Source: Adenophora triphylla var. japonica (Eukaryota; Streptophyta; Magnoliopsida; Asterales; Campanulaceae). Taken from it: 64,000 nt of DNA. The notes beneath the pieces were generated by a model that saw only the letters and a list, made by a program, of their open reading frames with translations, had not been told where the DNA came from and did not search any database. Shown one piece after another: positions 42,120-50,599 of this stretch (the first letter of the stretch is position 1; the number at the start of each line of letters is the position of its first letter). The position numbers and the translations under genes were made by a program. The stretch is taken from assembly GCA_022495995.1 (NCBI GenBank), contig JAFEMH010001477.1:124001-188000 (forward strand), in the 5' to 3' direction.

Positions 42120-42234
42120 CTGAGCGTTGTGTGTGTTCTGTGTGTTGTTGTGAGAGTCTGAGATAGAGACGAAGGGTTTAAAAACACGTTTTTTTGTAAA
42201 CTTCAAAAAAACGCGTTTTTTACGAGTTTTTTTT

Positions 42235-42244
42235 TAATCCAATT
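42235..42244. repeat. Target-site duplication of element G, right copy
   Basis: TAATCCAATT, identical to 40,772-40,781. Confidence 0.7.
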
Positions 42245-42309
42245 AATCATGCATTAATCTTTTAACAAAAATCTGGATAGTCAGGTTCACATATCTATAA
42301 TATAAATTA

Positions 42310-42470
42310 GAGTTGTCCACCTAAGCCCATGCCCATGAACAGTTCTATGAACAGTTTCGTCTGGCAAATTTTCATTTTGCCCTAGCTATTTTGTTCCTTT
42401 CTCATTTTGCCCTTTAAAACAAAAAAATTAATTAAAAAAAAAACATGTGACCTTAAATACATACGGACTT
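42310..42470. repeat. Short interspersed repeat, copy 1
   Basis: Shares GAACAGT..ATGAACAGTT, CATTTTGCCCT (twice) and an A-rich tail with 44,405-44,570. The type is unknown; A-rich tail and size would allow a SINE-like element. Confidence 0.4.
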
Positions 42471-42481
42471 GTACTAATATA

Positions 42482-42772
42482 TACTCCCTCCGTCCCGGTT
42501 CACTTGGCACCAACTTTTTGGGTGTAGGAATTGAAAAAAAGTGATGTAAGAAAGAGAAAAAATTAAATGTTGTGAGTATGAAGAATTAAATAGGAGAGAG
42601 AATGAGTGGGAGAAATAGTTAGGAGAGAGAATGTTGTGAGTGTAAAAGTGAAGTAGGAGAGAGAATGAGTGAAGAGAATAGTGAATATTCTTTTCCATTT
42701 TGAACAGTGCCAAGTGAAGTGGGATGACCCAAAATAGAAATGAGTGCCAAGTGAAGTGGGACGGAGGGAGTA
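42482..42772. mobile_element. Stowaway-type MITE 1
   Basis: CTCCCTCCGTCCC at the left and GGGACGGAGGGAG at the right, flanked by TA. The interior has AGGAGAGAGAATGAGTGG stretches. Stowaway MITEs are moved by Tc1/mariner transposases. Confidence 0.85.
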
Positions 42773-42930
42773 GATAAGATTCCCTCGATATTATTCCAAC
42801 TTTTGAAAAGAAAGCATTATTGGCATGGACCACAAAGTTGCTTTTATTGTTTCTTTATTGAATAATTGAGTTTCATAAATCTATACATATACTTGCATGC
42901 AGCTTCCCAAATGTAAGAGCAAAGTTTATA

Positions 42931-43221
42931 TACTTCCGTCATCCCACTCCACTATGGACCTATTTTTGGACACGGAAATTAAAGAAAAGTAGAAGAAAGA
43001 AATAGATGAAGGAGGTGTTTGTGAGTATAAAAAATTAAATAGGAGAGAGAATGAGTGGAATGAATAGTTAGGAGAGAGAATATTGTGAGTGTAAAAGTAA
43101 AATAGGAGAGAGAATGAGTGGGTGGAATAGTAAAGATTCTTTGCCATTTTAAACAGTTCACACTGGAGTAGGACGTCCCAAAAAGGAAATAAGTCTACAC
43201 TGGAGTGGGACGGAGGGAGTA
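42931..43221. mobile_element. Stowaway-type MITE 2
   Basis: Left end diverged (CTTCCGTCATCCCAC), right end GTGGGACGGAGGGAG, flanked by TA; same interior family as MITE 1. Confidence 0.75.
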
Positions 43222-43227
43222 TATATA

Positions 43228-43518
43228 TACTCCCTCCGTCCCACTATAGTATAGTTGACACCCAAGGGGTGGGTTCAAAAACCAAGGAAAAAGAATAAAA
43301 TAAAAAAAATGTGTGGTGGAAAATGAAGAGAGAGAATGAGTGGGGTAAATAGTAGTGTTGGTTGAATAAATATATGGTAGAAAATGAAGAGAGAGAATGA
43401 GTGGTGGGGTAGAGTGAATATAAAAATATAAAAACTTGATTATTTTTGAAAGGTGTCAAGTATAGTGGGACGGCTCAAAATGGAAAGAAGTGTCAAGTAT
43501 AGTGGGACGGAGGGAGTA
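43228..43518. mobile_element. Stowaway-type MITE 3
   Basis: CTCCCTCCGTCCCACTATAG at left, AGTGGGACGGAGGGAG at right, TA-flanked. It is separated from MITE 2 only by a short (TA)n. Confidence 0.85.
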
Positions 43519-43524
43519 TATATA

Positions 43525-43810
43525 TACTCCCTCCGTCCCGGAACAATCTTCACAAACACTGTTTGCACTGGTTTTAAGGAGGGAGTATTATATTGAAAGT
43601 GTTGTGAGTGTGAAAATAAAATAGGAGAGAGAATGAGTGGAGAGAATAGTAAATTATAATGGTGTTGTGAGTATTAAAATAATGTAGGAGAGAGAATGAG
43701 TGGAGGGAATAGTAAAGATTCCTTTCCATTTTAGGTAAGTTTTAAATGTGTGAAGTAAGTTTTGGGACGCCCAAAAGGGAAAGTGTGAAGATTGTTCCGG
43801 GACGGAGGGA

Positions 43811-43813
<3 letters not shown>
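43525..43813. mobile_element. Stowaway-type MITE 4 with an internal end copy
   Basis: CTCCCTCCGTCCCGGAACAA at left and TTCCGGGACGGAGGGAG at right. At about 43,573-43,590 it has an extra AAGGAGGGAGTA, i.e. an internal copy of the terminal sequence, shared with MITE 9 (46,746-47,034). Confidence 0.8.

Positions 43814-43850
<37 letters not shown>
43812..43850. repeat. (TA)n microsatellite
   Basis: About 19 TA units between MITEs 4 and 5. Confidence 0.9.
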
Positions 43851-43852
<2 letters not shown>

Positions 43853-44091
43853 TACCCTCCGTCCCATTACAAACCGGAAAGTTGGTCAACTGTTGACCAT
43901 CTTTGACCAATAATTTATGAATATCTAGATATTTTTTTGTAATTCTAAAAAAAGTTATTGATAGTATTTCTAATGGTGAAGCAATAACAATTTTTAAAAT
44001 TACAAAAAAATATCTAGATATTCATAAATTATTGGTCAAAGATGGTCAACAGTTGACCAACTTTCCGGTTTGTAATGGGACGGAGGGAGTA
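43850..44091. mobile_element. Fold-back Stowaway-type MITE 5
   Basis: CTACCCTCCGTCCCATTAC at left and GTAATGGGACGGAGGGAG at right. The arms are about 95 bases and almost perfectly inverted around a ~40-base loop (for example GGTCAACTGTTGACC near both ends), so the transcript would be a long hairpin. Confidence 0.85.
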
Positions 44092-44097
44092 TATATA

Positions 44098-44376
44098 TAC
44101 TCCCTCCGTCCCAATAAAAGCTTCACCAATTACCCAAAAGGGCGTCCCGTTAGAAGCTTCACCTTTCCTTTTTTGGACATAAAATATTATTATTTCCTCC
44201 ACTCATTCTCTCTCTTACATTATTTTAATACTCACAACACCATTATAATTTATTATTCCCTCCACTAATTCTCTCTCCTATTTTCAAATTACACTCACAA
44301 CATTTTTTTCCCTCCCATTACCATAATTCCCGTGCCCAAGGAAAATGGTGAAGCAATTGGTGGGACGGAGGGAGTA
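44098..44376. mobile_element. Stowaway-type MITE 6
   Basis: CTCCCTCCGTCCCAATAAAA at left and TTGGTGGGACGGAGGGAG at right, TA-flanked. Confidence 0.85.
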
Positions 44377-44394
44377 TATATATATATATAGTAT

Positions 44395-44570
44395 AAAACA
44401 AACCCCCCCTTTTGAACAGTAGTATGAACGGTTACATGGGCGGAATTTCCCATTTTGCCCTCATACATTTGTCCCTTTCCCATTTTGCCCTTAAAAAAAA
44501 TTAAATTAAAAAAAAAATTTTAAAAAAACAAAACAAAAAACGTGGCCTTGGACACGGGTTTAGGCTAGTA
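44395..44570. repeat. Short interspersed repeat, copy 2
   Basis: Matches 42,310-42,470 in part: GAACAGTAGTATGAACGG, CCCATTTTGCCCT twice, then an A-rich tail. Confidence 0.4.
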
Positions 44571-44580
44571 TATATATATA

Positions 44581-44864
44581 TACTCCCTCCGTCCCGGAAC
44601 AATCTTCACACTTTCCCTTTTGGGCGTCCCAAAACTTATTTCACACATTTAAAACTTACCTAAAATGGAAAGGAATCTTTACTATTCCCTCCACTCATTC
44701 TCTCTCCTACATTATTTTAATACTCACAACACCATTATAATTTACTATTCTCTCCACTCATTCTCTCTCCTATTTTATTTTCACACTCACAACACTTTCA
44801 ATATAATACTCCCTCCTTAAAACCACAAACAAGTGTTTGTGAATTATGTTTCGGGACGGAGGGA

Positions 44865-44867
<3 letters not shown>
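44581..44867. mobile_element. Stowaway-type MITE 7
   Basis: CTCCCTCCGTCCCGGAACAA at left and TTTCGGGACGGAGGGAG at right, TA-flanked. It is the opposite orientation of the MITE 4/9 subfamily (ACTCATTCTCTCTCC in the interior). Confidence 0.85.

Positions 44868-44941
<74 letters not shown>
44866..44941. repeat. (TA)n(GA)n compound microsatellite
   Basis: TA units to about 44,910, then GA units to 44,941. Confidence 0.9.
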
Positions 44942-44945
<4 letters not shown>

Positions 44946-44972
44946 ATTTGTAAAAGCACAACGCAAAGTGAG

Positions 44973-45212
44973 ATGATTTGGTTTTTGTTTGTTGTTTTGG
45001 TGCATAACTTTGATACAACCAATGGCGCCATTGGCAGCGCCACCATGATTACCAAAGGGGGTTGTTCAGGTTTTACTAGATCATGCAGCAGATCAGGCGG
45101 CAACTACCCAGGAGATCCTGGGTATCCGGGATCAGGATCTGAATCTAGTTCATTATCTTCTGCTCCTCCTGCTTCAAAGGCACTTCTTCCTAATTATGAA
45201 GGTAGTTTATAA
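44973..45212 (+). CDS. Small putative secreted peptide, 79 residues, or first exon
   Basis: ATG 44,973 gives MIWFLFVVLVHNFDTTNGA, a short hydrophobic start that could be a signal peptide, then a Gly/Ser/Pro-rich body (NYPGDPGYPGSGSESSSLSS) and TAA. Base composition is clearly richer in GC than the flanks. Near the end GAAG|GTAGTT could be a splice donor, so this may be exon 1 of a broken gene. I know no matching family. Confidence 0.3.
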   Translation: MIWFLFVVLVHNFDTTNGAIGSATMITKGGCSGFTRSCSRSGGNYPGDPGYPGSGSESSSLSSAPPASKALLPNYEGSL

Positions 45213-45231
45213 CCTTTTCTTTTCTGGCCAA

Positions 45232-45815
45232 TCGACCAACATATGAATCATACTTTACTCATTTGGATCAAATAATGCAACATACTTTTACTCTTTAGTA
45301 TGTCTAAAAAATACAACGTACTTTTAACATTTAAGGGTAAATCAGTCAACCAAAATTCAAATCCAAAAGCCACGTTCTTCTTCCACCATCCCTAACCTCT
45401 AAACTCCATCCGCCATTTTCAAACAACTCACTCACTTCACCTTCCCCCTAACCGCAACTCCTCGTTACAATAGTAGAGACAGTGGTCGCAGTGTACGACC
45501 AAAATCAACAACCATGTGGCGGCGCCAGTGATGACGAGCCCGGAATTGATGAAAATTGATGAAATCTAGCTTGGCCGGAATCTATAATTCCTTGCCTAAG
45601 ATGAAAGTGACCGGAATAAATAAAAGTTCGCGGGAGATGGAGGCAGAAACGGGGTAGAGGGGATATAAGGTGTTAACTATATTTAATGTCATCTATTATT
45701 AACTTGAAAATTGCATTATGTGAAAAAAGTTATAAAAGTACGTTATATTTTTTAGATACTAAAAATTACGTTGCATTATTTGATGCAAATGAGTAAAATA
45801 CATTACCTATTACCT
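45232..45815. mobile_element. Inverted-repeat element, about 580 bases
   Basis: Arms of about 100 bases (45,245-45,345 and 45,705-45,805) are inverted copies: both carry TTACTCATTTG, ATCAAATAATGCAAC and ACAACGTACTTTT-like text. The middle is GC-richer and codes nothing recognisable. A shorter related sequence may be at about 48,780-48,900. It is probably a MITE or a fold-back derivative; its superfamily is unknown. Confidence 0.55.
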
Positions 45816-46298
45816 ATAAGAGTCATTTTCTCCTCTCTCTCTTTTTACTCATCTCGTTTACCTATTTTTTGAAAATGAGTGTTTGTAATATAATTCAAAA
45901 ATTATATTGTATGGATTAATATAATTATTCTTTTTATTTGTTAAAGTATATGTTTTGTTAGCATTTTATTTGTGTTAATTATTTTTTAAGAGTATATATA
46001 CTATCGATATAACCAATAAAATATATTCAACTCATTTTTTAAGCAAAATTTTGTGAGTTTATTTTGTGTCTCTGGCATTACTCTTTAATAAAAAAAAAAG
46101 CTATCATAAGTTTTTTACAATAATGGAAATTTCCGAAAAGCCCTTTACTAATATTTTTTTATATATACATAGCTACTTTTTAATGATTTTATCATTAAGG
46201 TTTATCAATTTTCTATATAAAACCATTAATACTTGAGGTTATAAGCATTTACTTAAATAATGATGTGACATATGATGAAGAAAAAAAAACTATCAAAA
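45816..46298. other. AT-rich spacer, no gene
   Basis: AT-rich sequence without frames, tandem units or recognisable element ends. Confidence 0.5.
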
Positions 46299-46573
46299 TA
46301 CTTCCTCCGTCCCGAATCATTGTGAACTTATTTCCATTTTGGTTCGTCCCACGTGAATGCAAACTGCCTAAAATGGAAATAAATTTATTATTTTATATTC
46401 ACCATATCCCACCCACTCATTCTCTCTCTTCATTTTCTATCACACAATTTATTCAACCAACTCCACTCATTCTCTCTCTTCATTTCCTACCACACATTTT
46501 CATTATCTTAATAATATTTCTTAATTATCGTGCCCGAAAAAATAATCCACAATGACGTGGGGCGGAGGGAGTA
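46299..46573. mobile_element. Stowaway-type MITE 8
   Basis: CTTCCTCCGTCCCGAATCAT at left and GGGGCGGAGGGAG at right, TA-flanked. Confidence 0.75.
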
Positions 46574-46745
46574 TGTTCTAAGTTTAAGGTGAGGTACAAG
46601 TCCCCGGCCCTACACTTTAATGATAAGGTATAGATAACACATTTATTTTCTTGTCACTAATAATATAAAAAGTGTTTGATTCAAAATAAACTCAACTCGC
46701 TGATGTAATTACTAAATCATTTTGAGGAGATTGCATCCTAGACAA

Positions 46746-47034
46746 TACTCCCTCCGCCTCGAAACTTGGTTCACAAACACTGTTTGCACTGGTTTTAAGG
46801 AGGGAGTATTATATTGTAAGTGTTGTGAGTGTGAAAATAAAATAGGAGAGAGAATGAGTGGAGAGAATAGTAAATTATAATGGTGTTGTGAGTATTAAAA
46901 TAATGTAGGAGAGAGAATGAGTGGAGGGAATAGTAAAGATTCCTTTCCATTTTAGGTAAGTTTTAAATGTGTGAAGTAAGTTTTGGGATGCCCAAAAGGA
47001 AAAGTGTGAAGATTGTTCCGGGACGGAGGGAGTA
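46746..47034. mobile_element. Stowaway-type MITE 9, sibling of MITE 4
   Basis: CTCCCTCCGCCTCG at left and CCGGGACGGAGGGAG at right. It shares the internal GTTTTAAGGAGGGAGTA and almost the whole interior with MITE 4. Confidence 0.8.
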
Positions 47035-47224
47035 CATAAATACCAGTACATCACTTGAAAGATATCATATGCATCTCAAGTAGGAAAAATTTGTTATCAA
47101 ACTCTATTAGTTTTATTTTTTTTCCTTAAATAGAAAGAAAGTAGTATTATGGTGGGTGAATAACCAAAATATTTAACATATTTAACGTACTTTTACTTTT
47201 ACGATTTTTACAATCAATGCAATA

Positions 47225-47526
47225 TACTTCCTCCGTCCCGGCCGAAGTGTTTTAAGTTTTCTTTTTGGGCGTCCCATTTAAAATGTCTCATTCCTAAAAA
47301 GGAAGGTTTTTATTATTTTTATATTCTTCCTACCCCACTCATTCTCTCTCCTACTTTACTTTTACACTCACAACTTTCTCTCTCCTAACTATTCCTCCCA
47401 CTCATTCTCTCTCCTATTTAATTTTTCATACTCACAACATTTAACATTTTTCTCTTTCTTACATCACTTTGCTTAATTCTCGTGCAATTGTCCTTTTGGG
47501 ACACTTCGACCGGGACGGAGGGAGTA
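47225..47526. mobile_element. Stowaway-type MITE 10
   Basis: CTTCCTCCGTCCCGGCCGAA at left and TTCGACCGGGACGGAGGGAG at right, TA-flanked; about 25-base inverted ends. Confidence 0.85.
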
Positions 47527-47573
47527 CTATCAAGTGATATCTTAATGCAATGTACTTTACTAATTCGTTACAA

Positions 47574-48746
47574 ACTAGCGTAACATCCGTATGTTAAACA
47601 CACGATCAATTTTTTTTTTGATAAATAGCAGAAATTAAATTAAAAAAAGTTACTATAACTATAAAGGTTGATTTAGGAAAAAAATTGAAATAAAAAGTAC
47701 ACAACAAAAATATATGGTGGCATTAGTAATAAAAATTACAAACTTAAAAAAAAAACATGTACACAACATTTGTGGTGTCATTCACGGTCTTTTCCTTTCG
47801 TCACATATTAAAATCTTCAACACAACACGATTATTTATCTTACACAAAATAACATACAATTGACAATTACTAAAAACAGACCAACATGAGTGAGTAAACA
47901 AATAAAATCGACGAACAACATGTGTATTTGCCTATGAAAATGGAAAATTTATAAGTTTTTCGTATTTATAGGCATTTTTAATTGTAAAATAGCATGTTCA
48001 TTTGCCTGTGTCCCAAAATCGTTGTCTCAATGTCATAGTGGACTCTTTAAAAAAAAATCAGGGCGAGAGTGAATTTTTAAAATTTGTTTCTGCAAAAACT
48101 GTAAATAGTGAAGACCAAATCATTAGCTATTGACCACTATTTAAATGCGAAAATACTAGGTTTGAAAAAAAAATCTCTCCCCATCCCATTTTTTTTATAT
48201 TTATTTTAAAACAAAAGGAGTAGGAAATTGTAGTAAAATGTTTTCAACTTTTTGTAATCTTATATTTACCCCGTTCTAAAAAAATATACTCACTTTATTT
48301 TTAATGTTAACTTAATTGAAAATTGATCTAGAAAAATAATGAAACTAAATAACTCAAATGAACGTTTAAAAATGCTATTGATATTAATGTTGTGTTAATA
48401 TCAAATTTTTGGTCAAAAATAAATCAAACTTACTATCAAAATTAAATTAGATCTATCCTATCTTTTTGAGACAGAGAAAAATATTTTTTTATATTTTTAA
48501 ATTAGTTCTAAGTATTTTACTACAATGAGTTCACAATTTTCTTTTCCACTTTTACAAAAATTATAAAAGGATGGTGCAAATAGGAATTTCCTATTAAAAA
48601 AATTATAAATTTTGTTGTTTTTAATAGTATTATTATTAGATTTGTTGAAAGTAGAGAAAGATGACCTTTTGAATTTCACTTGTGCTTAGAAATTTTTGGA
48701 GGGAAAAATCACTTCATTCACTTGTGCCTTTATATATATATATAGA
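47574..48746 (-). mobile_element. Non-autonomous Helitron-like element 1
   Basis: On the minus strand it starts TCTATATATATATAAAGGC (48,746) and ends ..ATGTTACGCTAGT (47,574), with a hairpin-forming CGTGTG..CATACG about 12 bases before the CTAGT end. The flanking bases are A on the 5' side and T on the 3' side, as Helitrons require. There is no terminal repeat and no coding sequence. The 3' region resembles that of element 2 at 58,424. Confidence 0.6.
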
Positions 48747-49014
48747 TATAGATTATGTAATTTACGTACTAGTTTTATTCAACGTAATTTTCAATTTTGA
48801 CTCAAATAATGCAATCAAATTGCATTATTTGTAACAAAATTAAAAAGTACATTGCATTATATTATCACTAGATAGTACACTACCTTTATTGAAATTGAAG
48901 TTATAATACATTAAATAAGTTGGTAATTATTCCGTAGTATTATTACATAAAACTTTCAAAAAAAAAAAAAACTATATTATTCCATCAAATATATATGGGA
49001 GTATATGTAACTAT

Positions 49015-49017
<3 letters not shown>

Positions 49018-49100
<83 letters not shown>
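49018..49100. repeat. (AT)n microsatellite
   Basis: About 40 uninterrupted AT units next to the copia LTR. Confidence 0.9.
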
Positions 49101-49103
<3 letters not shown>

Positions 49104-49127
49104 TTACTCATTAATTATTTATATTAT

Positions 49128-49787
49128 TATTGGGTTTGATACCTTTGAGGATTGGGGACGCCTAATCGTGGATCACAAGCAAAGATCGTAATTTCGGAGA
49201 ATTTGGGTTTAGCACGACCGTGCTGTTTTAGGCTATACCGTGCGGAAGTTGCACGACCGTGCAAGCTCCAACGCATGATCGTGTCAGCTCCAACGCACGA
49301 TCGTGCCAGATAGTGTTTGCCAGATCCAATGGACATGACCGTGCGGACCAAAGGGCACGACCGTGCCTAGCAAAGTTACACGATCGTGCAGTTCTATGGA
49401 CACGATCGTGCCGACGTGGTTTGGGTTGTGGGTCAACTGGATTTATAGCAGGACTTGGAAAACCCATCATGATTAAGAATAGGGATGTATAAATACTCCC
49501 CTCTTCCCTAACAATCAGAAGTAATTCTAGTGTGATAGGCATATCAATAATTCTAGGGTTCAAGAAGTTCAGTTGCTCATTTGTTTCTCTAGATTATGGT
49601 TTGCATAGTCAAGAATTCTTGTGATCAATAATTCGTGCAAAATAATTAGAGTTTGTAATCTTTGCTTTCTCAATTGATAATAATATTCTCTCCCTATGCC
49701 CTTGGATGTCCAAGTTGGTGAACCACGTATATCGTTGTATTGTATGATTGCTGTTTGATTGTTGTTTTCATTGACTCTGTTCTAACA
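49128..49787 (+). repeat. 5' LTR of element H
   Basis: Begins TATTGGGTTTGAT (TG changed to TA; the 3' LTR has TGTTGGG) and ends TCTAACA. U3 holds many GCACGAYCGTGC-like palindromes (49,212-49,412). A TATA box (TATAAATACTCC) is at about 49,490. Confidence 0.8.
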
Positions 49788-49790
49788 AAC

Positions 49791-49800
49791 TGGTATCAGA
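49791..49800 (+). other. Primer-binding site of element H
   Basis: TGGTATCAGA, three bases after the LTR end, complementary to initiator tRNA-Met. Confidence 0.8.
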
Positions 49801-49861
49801 ACCAGTTCTGGTTGAGAAAGGTCTATGGGTATTCCGTTGTAGAAAAAGATGTGATCAGGAA

Positions 49862-50566
49862 TAGAATCACCAATTGACAAGTTCGATGGGAACAATAGTT
49901 TTAGTATTTGGCAAACCAAGATGAAAGCCTTGTTGAGAGACAAGGGTTTGTGGGCTCTATTGGCTGCTGCAATCAGGGGTCATTAGGATCCAAAGGGCAA
50001 AACAAAAGTTATTTCCACAAGTGTTGTTGCGGCTGCAACAGCACTGAGTTCGGAGAAGGACAAGAAGGCAGCTGAGAAGGAAGCAGCACATCTGATTGTG
50101 CTAGATGAGAGGGCTCACTCAAAAATTATAAGGTGTCTAGATGATGATGTTCTAGAGGATATTGCAGATACTGATTCCGGAGGTGCTTTGTGGCTTGCGT
50201 TGGAAGATATATTTCTGACAGGATCATTGACCAACAAGTTGTATCTGAAGCAAAAGTTGTATTTTCTTCGAATGAAGGAAAGTACACCCATTAGGGATCA
50301 CCTAAATAGATTTAGATCTTTATTACTTGAACTTCATAATATAGATGTTAAAGTTACGGATGAGGATATTGCGATAATGCTTCTTTTTTCATTATCTTTA
50401 TCATATGAGCACTATGTTGAATCTAGTATCAATGGTAAGGAAACGATCACTCTAAAGGATTTGAAATCCTCGCTCAAGACTAGAGAGTTGTGTCGAAAGG
50501 CAAGTGGTAATAGTAGTACATATAACCAGTCAGGAAGTTTGGTTGCAGAATGCAGCAGGGTCTAGC

Positions 50567-50599
<33 letters not shown>

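Larger units (their letters stand above)
40782..42234. mobile_element. Element G: 1.45-kb non-autonomous MULE with the ends of element F
   Basis: Flanked by TAATCCAATT direct repeats. Left end: GAGTTGATCT, then AAAAAACTAGTTTTTT, spacer, AAGAAAAAACGTATTTTT. Right end, read inward: AAAAAACGCGTTTTTTT, spacer, AAAAAAACGTGTTTTTAA. The four-base core is 20-23 bases from the border on both sides, as in element F. Inside are ACTGGCACTT repeats (40,870-41,545) and a non-repetitive, GA-rich part (41,620-42,180) that may be a captured gene piece. No transposase is encoded. Confidence 0.7.

Noticed and set aside
42474..43459. Minus-strand frames with repeated HSFSLL
   Set aside because: They come from the shared CTCATTCTCTCTCC interior of Stowaway MITEs.
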